Of a stretch of DNA of 64,000 nucleotides, positions 53,930 to 61,375 are shown one piece after another (position 1 is the first letter of the stretch; every line of letters starts with the position of its first letter). The notes beneath the pieces were generated by a model, which saw only the letters and a program-made list of their open reading frames with translations, ran no database searches and was not told the origin of the DNA. Source of the stretch: CBDCFV01 sp963664625 (lineage in GTDB: Bacteria; Chloroflexota; Dehalococcoidia; Lucifugimonadales; UBA3495); the NCBI GenBank assembly GCA_963664625.1, contig OY761541.1:2170001-2234000 (forward strand). The letters are read 5' to 3'. Position numbers and translations under genes: made by a program.

Positions 53930-53976
53930 CATTCCCGCGAAGCCTGCCCCCAGGTTCCCGCCTTCGCGGGAATGAC
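53930..53976. repeat. Dispersed repeat: one half copy and one full copy
   Basis: A half element (53930-53945) followed by a full copy at 53954-53976 with core TTCCCGCCTTCGCGGGAA. Confidence 0.8.
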
Positions 53977-54003
53977 AAAGGTGGGGGGCGGGAATCCATA
54001 GGT

Positions 54004-54261
54004 CTATTCGTCTTCGTCGTTCAGGTCTATGGGAATCTTGATTGCGATCTTTGGCGTGCCGGCGTCGTTGTCCCGGTCGTTGCGCCTGGAATCTCCCCAA
54101 GCCCCCGCTTCGACGTAGTTCTTGAACTCGCGGACCTCGCCGCAAACCTGGCACACGCCTTGGCTGACCAGTCCATCGGCCGGTTGAATTACCCAGTAGT
54201 GACGGCATTGGGGCGCGGCCTCAGTCTCTTCGATTGTCTGGATGGCCGTGTTTTGGACCAT
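54004..54261 (-). CDS. Small protein with a putative zinc site
   Basis: 85 residues. C-R-H-Y near residue 20 and C-Q-V-C-G near 38 form a C-x-H...C-x-x-C zinc-ribbon-like site, followed by an acidic, Asp-rich tail (DLNDEDE). The ATG at 54261 follows AAGGAGG by 9 nt; the frame continues 21 codons upstream without support. No function assigned. Confidence 0.65.
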   Translation of the reverse strand: MVQNTAIQTIEETEAAPQCRHYWVIQPADGLVSQGVCQVCGEVREFKNYVEAGAWGDSRRNDRDNDAGTPKIAIKIPIDLNDEDE

Positions 54262-54519
54262 GGCCTCATACCTCCTTAAGATACAACGTAATGTTACCAC
54301 CGAGTTGCGGTATTCGTCAATCATAGCAGGTAGTTGTTAACAAATATTTAACACCGTGTTAGGAATACGGACACGGCTTGGAATATCGAAATAGCTTTCG
54401 TTGGAACCGTGGATGTTGTAAGGGATTACAACCGGCGTGGCGGCCTGTGGGGCCGGAATTTCGAACGAGGGAGTATCCGGGGAGTTATGAGCAGTGTTGG
54501 AGGCGGCGGGACCCGGGAT

Positions 54520-55602
54520 TCAGCCCGGCAGCGAGACCTTTTCAGTGCTCATCCTGGTGACGCCCCAGCCGGCCAGCCACGCCGAATGTCTGCCGTCTCC
54601 TCCGGCGACCACCACCGCCAAGTCCTCGGCGGACCGCACTATGGGCACCAGTGTGTCCGGGTTGGTCTCGTCTATCCAGGTTGGCCAGTTGCGGTTGGCG
54701 TAGTGGGCCACGTCCTTCAGTTGGCGCAACGGCATACGGGCGTTCTGGTAAATGAACTCTCTCACGTCGTCCTTGGAGAGGCCGGAGTCGGCTATCTCGG
54801 CGGCGTGTTCCGGGCAAAGCACCACTATTATCTGCACGCCGGTGCCCAGTTGATAGTAACTGGGGATGCCCACCGCCTTCATGGTGCCGACGATCGTTTG
54901 GAGTACCTCTATGCCGGTGGAGACGGTGGTCTCCATCACCGGGTAGTTCCCCCGGATTCCGGCCACGGTCACGATGCTGTCGTCGGGGCCGAAACCCAGC
55001 TCCAAGTGCCGCGGCTCCCAAGGACTGCGGGCCTCGTTTTCAGCAAAGCAGAAGGTGTACCGGTCCGATGACGCCAGCGTCGCCTTGTCCATGTCGCCCG
55101 GAATCAGCCCGCCAACATTGCGGACTACCAGCCGCAACGCCCGTCCGATCACCGCGTTGGCTTGGTGACCGGGGCCAAAGCAACCAGTGTCGCCGTTGAC
55201 GCCCAACTGGCGGGCAATGGGACCGTTCACAATCACCACCGGAGCCGCTCCGCCGGTGGTGGACGACACTCCGGCCAGGTTGAAGTCATCCCGCAGCACC
55301 GCCCTTACCGCGGCCACAACCACGGGGAAATGCTCCGGCCCGCAACCGGCCATAGCAGCGTTGACCGCCACCTTTTCCAGCGTGACCGGCGCATTGCGGG
55401 GCTGGATTACCCCCAAGGACTCCGAAGGGTCCCGGCCATACCGGCCCAGGACTTCCCGGACCAATTCCTCGGTGGCCGGAACAACCGGCAGCCCGTCGGT
55501 CCAGCCCTGTTTCACGTAGTAGTCCTGTATGGCCCGGGCCGAGTTATTGACTTCCACCCGGCGGGACTGGAGGGTTTGTGATTCCGTTTGCTCCCGCATC
55601 AT
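54520..55602 (-). CDS. Large protein associated with the UGSC (seleno)protein family
   Basis: 360 residues, soluble. Landmarks: QDYYVKQGWTDGLPVVPATEELV at the N-terminus (divided form), NAAMAGCGPEHFPVVVAAV (Cys near residue 86), FNLAGVSSTTGGAAPVVIVNGPIA, GDTGCFGPGHQANAVIGRALRL, and ENEARSPWEPRH. From memory, proteins of this make-up occur next to or fused with UGSC-type selenoproteins, and the UGSC selenoprotein of this window lies 3.2 kb away on the same strand. Conserved Cys in AGCGP and TGCFG may be part of a redox site. A frameshifted copy of its N-terminus lies at 56205-56381. Confidence 0.7.
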   Translation of the reverse strand: MMREQTESQTLQSRRVEVNNSARAIQDYYVKQGWTDGLPVVPATEELVREVLGRYGRDPSESLGVIQPRNAPVTLEKVAVNAAMAGCGPEHFPVVVAAVRAVLRDDFNLAGVSSTTGGAAPVVIVNGPIARQLGVNGDTGCFGPGHQANAVIGRALRLVVRNVGGLIPGDMDKATLASSDRYTFCFAENEARSPWEPRHLELGFGPDDSIVTVAGIRGNYPVMETTVSTGIEVLQTIVGTMKAVGIPSYYQLGTGVQIIVVLCPEHAAEIADSGLSKDDVREFIYQNARMPLRQLKDVAHYANRNWPTWIDETNPDTLVPIVRSAEDLAVVVAGGDGRHSAWLAGWGVTRMSTEKVSLPG

Positions 55603-55674
55603 GAGCCCAGTATAGTAGCTTCACCCTGCCGTCTCAAGCCACGGAGTTGTGGCTATTTCCACGGAGCGCCCTCG

Positions 55675-55965
55675 ATGCAGCCGATACGGACCATATTCGC
55701 CGGAGGCGGGGAACGGAGGCTCTCAACACACGTTCTTATCAGGATGAGAGAACGCAATATCCCCATAGATTGGATTATTCAGGTGATAAATTCTCCGGCA
55801 GCAATTGAAGATGATGAATATAACGACTCTACAAACTACTATGGTTTCGTTGGAGGGAATGTTACGTTACTGGTAGTTCCCATTTCCAAGAGAGACGGAC
55901 AGACTATTCCGACGGCTTTCTTTGACGGACCAGCGACAAGAAGGTATCGGCGAGGTGAATTGTGA
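55675..55965 (+). CDS. DUF4258 protein, probable toxin
   Basis: 96 residues: ERRLSTHVLIRMRERNIPIDWIIQVINSPAAIEDD in divided form, then a Tyr-rich strand, GNVTLLVVPISKRDG and TAFFDGPATRRYRRGEL. This is the usual pattern of DUF4258, where an initial His-x-x-x-R-M-x-x-R precedes an RNase-like fold (BrnT/RelE relatives). GGAG lies 8 nt before the ATG at 55675. It overlaps the DUF2283 gene by 4 bp (GTGA), a typical toxin-antitoxin arrangement. Confidence 0.8.
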   Translation: MQPIRTIFAGGGERRLSTHVLIRMRERNIPIDWIIQVINSPAAIEDDEYNDSTNYYGFVGGNVTLLVVPISKRDGQTIPTAFFDGPATRRYRRGEL

Positions 55966-56189
55966 ACTTAGAAGCCAGCTACGATAAAGAGTTTGACATC
56001 TTGAGAATGCTCATTCCCGGACGGCGCATCGCAACGTCGAGCCGGGTCAGCCCGCCCCTGATAATCGACTTTGGCAGCGAAGAGGACGGTTTTGATGTAG
56101 TAGGGTTTGAACTCAGCCATGCTTCAGAGCACTTGGCCCCGTTCCTCGAATTGCTGACCGAGCAGGCAACAAGCGTGGAAAATGTTTAA
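55962..56189 (+). CDS. DUF2283 protein, probable antitoxin
   Basis: 75 residues: NLEASYDKEFDILRM, PLIIDFGSEEDGFDVVGFELSHASE (divided form), the standard DUF2283 core (Y-D-x-x-x-D-x-L-x-I ... D-x-x-G-x-I-x-G-I-E-I-x-x-A). Starts with GTG inside the stop of the DUF4258 gene and follows GAGG, so it is translationally coupled. Its end lies next to the relic at 56205. Confidence 0.8.
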   Translation: MNLEASYDKEFDILRMLIPGRRIATSSRVSPPLIIDFGSEEDGFDVVGFELSHASEHLAPFLELLTEQATSVENV

Positions 56190-56204
56190 CGTCGCCAAGT
56201 AAAC

Positions 56205-56381
56205 GCGAATAGCCGGGCGACTCGTCGCAAGCCTCCAGCATCCTTCGTACCAGCGGTTCGGTAACTGGACCACGGGCTGTCTGTCGGTCCAGCCCTGCTG
56301 GACGTAATAGTCCTGGATGGCCCGGGCCGAGTTGTTGACTTCCACCCGGCGCGACTGGAGGTTGATGTTTGTTGTAGTCAT
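56205..56381 (-). pseudogene. Frameshifted, truncated copy of the 54520-55602 gene
   Basis: The first 35 codons (QSRRVEVNNSARAIQDYYVQQGWTD in divided form) are nearly identical in DNA and protein to the N-terminus of the 360-residue gene. The homology then continues in a different frame as TEPLVRRMLEACDESPG, matching TEELVREVLGRYGRDPSE, and stops. So this is a decayed duplicate, not a gene. It lies just beyond the DUF4258/DUF2283 pair, which separates it from the complete copy. Confidence 0.8.
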
Positions 56382-56429
56382 AACTTAAAAGAACCAGACA
56401 CCTGATTACAAGGTAAGGTACAGAAGAGC

Positions 56430-58469
56430 CTACGGCACCAGTCCGAAAAACCGGCGTGGCGGTGCCACTTTTTGCCCTAAGAAGTCTTCCAACAGGTTCC
56501 TTTTCATGGCTATTTGGTCGGAAACGCTGGCGGTGTCGTCCAGTATCCAATCGGGAATGTCGGCCTTGGTCTGACGAGAAGTAATCGGCTCGACACCGAC
56601 GATTACCAAGTTGCCGGATAGTGCCCAACTGCCTACAGCAGGACGCCGGTCCTTACTGTACTTGTCGCGGTGCAACAGGTTCTCCAGAACCATCCGGGGT
56701 CTGTCGAAAGCACGGTTCTGATACTCGTCCAGTGTCATGGGAGAGCACCACTCCGGGACTCTCGAATTCTCAGGAAGGTTCCGCTCGATTATCCGGCACA
56801 GGACTGTCGAAGATAGTTCAAGGACGTCCAGTCCCTCTTGTTTGTGTTCCGCGATTGCGTCCAATTCGCTTATAACATGGGCAAGGTATTCACTGTAAAG
56901 ACCTGTGGTCAGCCGATCGCGTATGGCCGCCACTGACCTTTGAAGTCGGCGACGGGATGATGGGTCGTCGCCAGGTAATGAGGTGCGGGTGTAGATCATC
57001 AGGCATCGCTTGATGATTTCGGCGGGGAAATTGCGTGCCTCGGCATTCATGGATATGGCGAAGCATGGATACTCGGCGTCATGAACCGTTTCGTCTTTAA
57101 TTATCTCCGGTGCGTGACGATTGAAACGGTCTCTGGTCACGTCATCGAATACTATTGGGAATCGCAAGAAGTTCTGCTGCAATCCGCGCAAGCTGCTGCG
57201 CGTGAAAGCCTGCGTATCAACAATCTTGGGATGGCCGAACATCGAAACAAGCAGGGTCTCAATGAGGCTGCTCTTCCCGCAGTTGCTCTGGCCGTAGAGG
57301 ACAGCGAACATGGGTTGATCGAAGCTGAAATTGCCCTGCCTGAGCGCGGAGTTTCGCAGGTCACACATCAGTGGGGCGAAGTAAAACCAGCACATAAATG
57401 TGAAGTAGTCGCGTTGCAACCGTGGAACGTCCCCAACAAACCCGTTTTCATAGTTCTCGAAAAACTCCAGGAACGCCGCCACATCGTTGCGAACGTCTTC
57501 CGGGCTTGCACCCAGGCTGATGTCTGTACCCGACAGGTTGAAGTGGTCACCGTTTCGGGTAAGAAATGTTTTCGGGGCTTCATCGTCTTTTCTGGTGATG
57601 GCAGTGCGGATAATCTCCCGCACTACTCGCGGCAATAGCTTGACGTTGCCGTCGCGGTCGGGGCGAATGTCGGCCAACGCCTGCCGGCGCACAGGACGGA
57701 TTCGTTCAACGGTCTGCAACACTTGCGGTATGCTGAATTCAACCGTGTCGTCCGGCTCGGCGGGGACGTAAATGGTTACGCCATCAGCATGGGATTCCGC
57801 ATCTTTGAGCACGGGAGTTTCCTCTAACGGCAAACTCTCGACGGCGATGGGTTTCTCTCTAAGGGGCAGGCTGCTGGTGGCGGTCTCGCGTACCGCCTCG
57901 TACTGGGCGCAGTAGTGCTGCCATGCTTCTTCGTCGTTGTCGAATACGATTAGGGTTTCTGCTTGACGCCCCGAAAAGGCTGTCTCCGACAAGTTGGCGG
58001 AGCCGACGATTACCCGTCGCAGTTCCGGTCGCTCAAGCAGATAGATTTTTGCGTGGGCGATGGCGTCCTTCACCACGTAGAACCTGGCAGTACCAGCGGC
58101 GGCCCGGTCGTAAATCAGGCGGCGTCGTTCCTCGGACATTCCCTTGATGCCAACGAACCCCTTGTTCAGCTTTTCGTCCACCACGCTTTGAAAGGACAAT
58201 ATGGCATCCACGTCACGCGGCAATATGCCGCCGTGACCAAAGACACACTCGAAATCTTGGAAGTCACAATCTCTTAGCAGTGTCAGAATCATTGGGATGC
58301 TGGCGGTATAGGTGAGAGCCCGCATGGAGGTGAAATTGTGGAAAAGGCCGGGGTCAAACCGGCCTACAGATTCAGCGCGTGCATAGACGACTTCCAGCGT
58401 ATTGCTGCGAGTGCGAGACTCGGGGTCATCGAATTCAAAACCGGGCTGTGATTGACTCATTCTAGCCAT
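56430..58469 (-). CDS. PLD-family nuclease domain fused to a P-loop NTPase
   Basis: 679 residues. The N-terminal third carries one phospholipase D-type site: IAHAKIYLL and VIVGSANLSETAFSGRQ (His-x-Lys ... Gly-Ser-x-Asn), near residues 138-170, as in HKD nucleases that act as dimers. A linker of about 180 residues follows. The second half is a P-loop NTPase: Walker A YGQSNCGKSSLI near 395, Walker B FPIVFDDVTRD near 440, and a later Arg-rich stretch. This combination fits an NTP-driven nuclease, for example in phage defence, but I know of no named system with exactly this form. No strong ribosome site before the ATG. Neighbours are a TA pair and the selenoprotein. Confidence 0.8.
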   Translation of the reverse strand: MARMSQSQPGFEFDDPESRTRSNTLEVVYARAESVGRFDPGLFHNFTSMRALTYTASIPMILTLLRDCDFQDFECVFGHGGILPRDVDAILSFQSVVDEKLNKGFVGIKGMSEERRRLIYDRAAAGTARFYVVKDAIAHAKIYLLERPELRRVIVGSANLSETAFSGRQAETLIVFDNDEEAWQHYCAQYEAVRETATSSLPLREKPIAVESLPLEETPVLKDAESHADGVTIYVPAEPDDTVEFSIPQVLQTVERIRPVRRQALADIRPDRDGNVKLLPRVVREIIRTAITRKDDEAPKTFLTRNGDHFNLSGTDISLGASPEDVRNDVAAFLEFFENYENGFVGDVPRLQRDYFTFMCWFYFAPLMCDLRNSALRQGNFSFDQPMFAVLYGQSNCGKSSLIETLLVSMFGHPKIVDTQAFTRSSLRGLQQNFLRFPIVFDDVTRDRFNRHAPEIIKDETVHDAEYPCFAISMNAEARNFPAEIIKRCLMIYTRTSLPGDDPSSRRRLQRSVAAIRDRLTTGLYSEYLAHVISELDAIAEHKQEGLDVLELSSTVLCRIIERNLPENSRVPEWCSPMTLDEYQNRAFDRPRMVLENLLHRDKYSKDRRPAVGSWALSGNLVIVGVEPITSRQTKADIPDWILDDTASVSDQIAMKRNLLEDFLGQKVAPPRRFFGLVP

Positions 58470-58775
58470 TTTGGCTGATTAGTAGTCCACCATGCTAGGG
58501 AAAACTCAGAAGATAATGTAAGGACGTTATATTCTTCGGTCAGACGGTCCACTGCGTTTCGTCAATGGTTATACTTTCTGAATGGTCAACCTCCTTCGAG
58601 AAGGTGACTTGCCTCACCCCGGCAGCAGTCTATCCAAAGAGTCAACGAAACTGGCGACCTGCCCTAGCCGCATGGTCACACCGTCCCGGTCCAGCGTATC
58701 CTCGCCCAAGTATTCCCGGCTGCGTCCTGGTAGGTCTGTTCCCTTTGCATTGCCCCTCTCCCTTTCGGACGGCTT
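58470..58775. other. 306-bp spacer with an in-frame continuation of the selenoprotein gene
   Basis: No independent gene is supported. On the minus strand the reading frame of the selenoprotein gene, after its TAG at 58778-58776, stays open for 53 more codons to a TGA at 58616-58614. It reads plausibly coding (REYLGEDTLDRDG, then VASFVDSLDRLLPG). It could be a lost C-terminal part or chance. The rest (58470-58613) shows nothing. Confidence 0.45.
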
Positions 58776-59321
58776 CTACGCCCGTCCCGTAAGCAACCCC
58801 ACAATCTCCGGCGCGTAATCGTGGGCCATCTGCTGCACCTCGGCGACGCTGCGGATTGCCAGCGGGCTGGGCAGCGTGACTATGCGGGCGCCGGGCATTC
58901 CCAGTATGGCGCAACGGGCTTGGGCGGCCCGCGTAAAGGCGCTGGTTATGACGCTGACTGACGGCACTCCCTTGGATTCGGTGGCTACTGTGTCGTGGAG
59001 ACCCCACGTCGTGCAGGACCCTCAATCAGCCACGCCGTGGACCACCACGTCGCACTCGTTTATGAGAGAGTCGAGGGTTTCCACGGCGCACGGGGCGCTG
59101 TAGCTGTACTTGGTGGCGTACACCACTTTCTTCGCCCCGTACTCCCCGACCAGCACCTGCTGAAGCTCTCGCAAAAAGGAGTCGGCGTGGTACTTCCGGT
59201 TTTCCAGTAGCCCAATGGTCTTGCCTTCCAGCCCCGGCAGGTTGGGACTCAGGCCAAGCTCCTCGGGTACGTCCTCCGCACGAGGGTCCAGTATTTCGAT
59301 GGTGGAAGTCATGTCCGCCAT
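58776..59321 (-). CDS. UGSC-family selenoprotein with in-frame UGA
   Basis: 181 residues if the TGA at 59024-59022 is read as selenocysteine (residue 100). The halves on each side are in one frame and form one protein: IEILDPRAEDVPEEL, GKTIGLLENRKYHADSFL, ECDVVVHGVAD, then U-G-S-C-T-T-W, GVPSVSVITSAFTRAAQ, and a helix-rich end EIVGLLTGRA. The U-G-S-C motif defines a known (seleno)protein family, thought to be thiol-redox enzymes. A SECIS-like hairpin follows the UGA. The ATG at 59321 follows GGAGG by 8 nt. Conventional annotation would split this into a 104-codon gene and a fragment. Confidence 0.85.
58992..59024 (-). promoter_or_regulatory. SECIS-like hairpin after the UGA codon
   Basis: On the minus strand, 13 nt after the TGA (59024-59022), CGTGG (59008-59004) pairs with CCACG (58998-58994) around the 5-nt loop GGTCT (59003-58999). 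The loop starts 18 nt after the UGA and begins with G, as required of bacterial SECIS elements. The E. coli fdhF element has the loop AGGUCU at nearly the same distance. Confidence 0.75.
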
Positions 59322-59632
59322 GTTCAGCACCTCCAATAACGCTTGCCCTGGTGGGTTTCCCGCCCCCGCATCCGCGAGGGCAGGCTCTTCGCGGGAAGAC
59401 AGGAATGGGGACGGGCAACCAAGTCGTTGATTCGTGGTGATACGTTATTGTAGACAGGGCAAAATGTCCAGTAAAAGCGGGACGATCGGAGGGCCTTTCG
59501 ATTCTTCGTCTGCACTGTGATTCATGGGATTGATGGATTGCCATGATTCGGAAAATCATGGTAATCCGGGAATCAAAGAAATCACAGTTCAGATAATTAC
59601 CCCAAGGACCGAAGAGAGAACAGGGCGGCCGG
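59322..59632. other. 311-bp spacer upstream of the selenoprotein gene
   Basis: No gene. It contains the promoter-like site at 59447-59475 and a TTG-rich stretch between the selenoprotein and GuaB3 genes; nothing else is evident. Confidence 0.5.
59447..59475 (-). promoter_or_regulatory. Sigma-70-like promoter of the selenoprotein gene
   Basis: On the minus strand TTTACT (59475-59470) and TACAAT (59452-59447) are spaced by 17 nt, about 125 bp before the start codon at 59321. Confidence 0.5.
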
Positions 59633-60769
59633 CTACCCGGCCATCTGGAAGTATTTGCCCTCGGTCTTGATGGAGGGGGCGATCACCATTTCCGCCTTGT
59701 GGAAGTCGCGGACGGTGTACGCGCCGCACATTCCCATGGACACTCGCAGGGCGCCAACCAGGTTCTGGGTGCCGTCGGTGCGGCTGCTGGGGCCGTACAG
59801 GATCTGTTGGAGAGGCCCCTTGGTGCCTACCTTGATGCGGGTGCCCCGGGGCAGTTCAGGATGGGCGTTGGCCATTCCCCAGTTGTAGCCGCGGCCCGGC
59901 GCCTCTTCCGCTTGGGCGAAGGGGGTGCCCAGCATCACGCCGTCGGCGCCGCTGGCTATGGCCTTGCAAACATCCCCCCCGGTGCGCAGTCCTCCGTCGG
60001 TGATGACGGTGACGTAGCGGCCGGTGCGGCGGAAATAGTCTTCCCTGGCGGCCGCGCATTCCAGGGTGGCGGTCACTTGGGGTATACCCACCCCGGTAAC
60101 CTCGCGGGTGGTGCAGGCCGCGCCAGGTCCCACGCCGACCAGGATGCCGTCAATGCCGGTCTGCATCAATTCTTGGGCTACGTTGTAGGTAACGCAGTTG
60201 CCCACCACCACCGGCACCTTCAGGGCGTCGATCAGTTCGGAGAACACCAGCCCCCGGTAGCTGCGGGACATGTGCCTGGCGGTGGTGACGGTGGACTGGA
60301 CCACTACGATGTCCGCGCCGGCCTCCACGGCCACCGGGGACATTCGCTTGGTTGTCTGGGGGGTGAACGAAACGGCGCACACTGCGCCGGACCTGCGGAT
60401 TTCCTGGACGCGCTCACCGATAAGGTTTTCTTGGATCGGCTCGGAGTAGACCTGTTGCAGGTGCCCGGTGACCTCCTCCTGGGGCATGGAGGTAAGCTCT
60501 TCAAGCACTGAGTAGGGGTCTTCGTAGCGAGTGTACAGGCCTTCGGCGTTCAACACCCCAAGGCCGCCCATCTGGTGCATCAAGGTCGCAAAGCGGGGCG
60601 ACACCGCTCCGTCCATCGCGGACGCAACAACGGGTATGTCGAAAGCCCTGTCGCCGATGGTCATCTTGGTCGAGGTCAGGTCCGGGTTGATGGTAACCTC
60701 GCCAGGAACGATCGCAACCTCGTCAAAGCCGTAAGACCTTTCCAACTCTTTGAACAGGCGCCTCGGCAT
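59633..60769 (-). CDS. GuaB3-type IMP dehydrogenase-related protein
   Basis: 378 residues of the IMPDH/GMP reductase barrel without a CBS module, as in GuaB3. DIPVVASAMDGAVSPRFATLMHQMGGLGVLN in divided form is the typical entry; the active-site loop is GVGPGAACTTREVTGVGIPQ (Cys near residue 218, where IMPDH has GPGSICTT), followed by DGGLRTGGDVCKAIASGADGVMLG. The catalytic Cys is present. It may act as a GMP reductase- or IMPDH-like enzyme in purine interconversion. No other purine gene is adjacent. Confidence 0.9.
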   Translation of the reverse strand: MPRRLFKELERSYGFDEVAIVPGEVTINPDLTSTKMTIGDRAFDIPVVASAMDGAVSPRFATLMHQMGGLGVLNAEGLYTRYEDPYSVLEELTSMPQEEVTGHLQQVYSEPIQENLIGERVQEIRRSGAVCAVSFTPQTTKRMSPVAVEAGADIVVVQSTVTTARHMSRSYRGLVFSELIDALKVPVVVGNCVTYNVAQELMQTGIDGILVGVGPGAACTTREVTGVGIPQVTATLECAAAREDYFRRTGRYVTVITDGGLRTGGDVCKAIASGADGVMLGTPFAQAEEAPGRGYNWGMANAHPELPRGTRIKVGTKGPLQQILYGPSSRTDGTQNLVGALRVSMGMCGAYTVRDFHKAEMVIAPSIKTEGKYFQMAG

Positions 60770-60977
60770 CCCTTCATACCTCGACTGAAGTCTTATTTTA
60801 GGTTGCGGCTGACTCTATCAGGAACTCGGCCATCAAGTCAACGGAAATAGGATGGCTTGGATGGCATGTTTCCATTCGGTCTCGTGGACCGAATAAAATC
60901 GGCCAATTCTCAAACAAGTTAGCGTTTGACTCTTGCCAGGTTGTGAAAAATAGTGCATACTTCAATACGACGGTACT

Positions 60978-61095
60978 TCCTGGTGGTTTGAGCGTGGCGG
61001 ACCCACCCGTTCCCATCCCGAACACGGTAGTGAAACGCCTCAGCGCCGACGATACTGCCTTGGTAACGGGGTGGGAAAATAGGTCACCGCCGGGG
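60978..61095 (+). rRNA. rrf: 5S ribosomal RNA
   Basis: About 118 nt with the standard 5S features: ACCCACCCGTTCCCATCCCG, GAACACGGTAGTGAAACGCC, TCAGCGCCGACGATACTG, and GTGGGAAAATAGGTC. Terminal helix TCCTGGTGG (60978-60986) pairs with CCGCCGGGG (61087-61095). No 16S, 23S or tRNA gene flanks it, so it is an unlinked 5S gene. Confidence 0.92.
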
Positions 61096-61245
61096 GGTAT
61101 GTCGTAACCGCAACTTACATCTGCTTAAAACCACGGCCTTGGCGGAGAAGTCTATACCACTGATGGAACGCCAGGGTCGGTCTGCCGCCATTCTTCCCGA
61201 CTTCTAATGTTGGCGGTTATGTAATTTTAGTGGCGGTTTTGCAAC

Positions 61246-61275
61246 TTTACACGATACTTGCCTGTAAACTATAAT
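61246..61275 (+). promoter_or_regulatory. Promoter of clpC
   Basis: TTTACA (61246-61251) and a perfect TATAAT (61270-61275) spaced by 18 nt, about 100 bp before the ATG at 61376. No CIRCE or CtsR operator was recognised. Confidence 0.6.
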
Positions 61276-61375
61276 CGGCGAATGTTCGTTGGCACACCTC
61301 GCGTTGTTCCGAGTCGCAGGCGGCGGAGCAGCAGGACTGAGTAACTCTCCAGCTTCATCACCAGGAGCATTTGTT

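Noticed and set aside
59022..59024. TGA as an ordinary stop or a disabling mutation
   Set aside because: The same frame continues with family-like sequence, the codon sits in the U-G-S-C motif, and a SECIS-like hairpin follows at the right distance.
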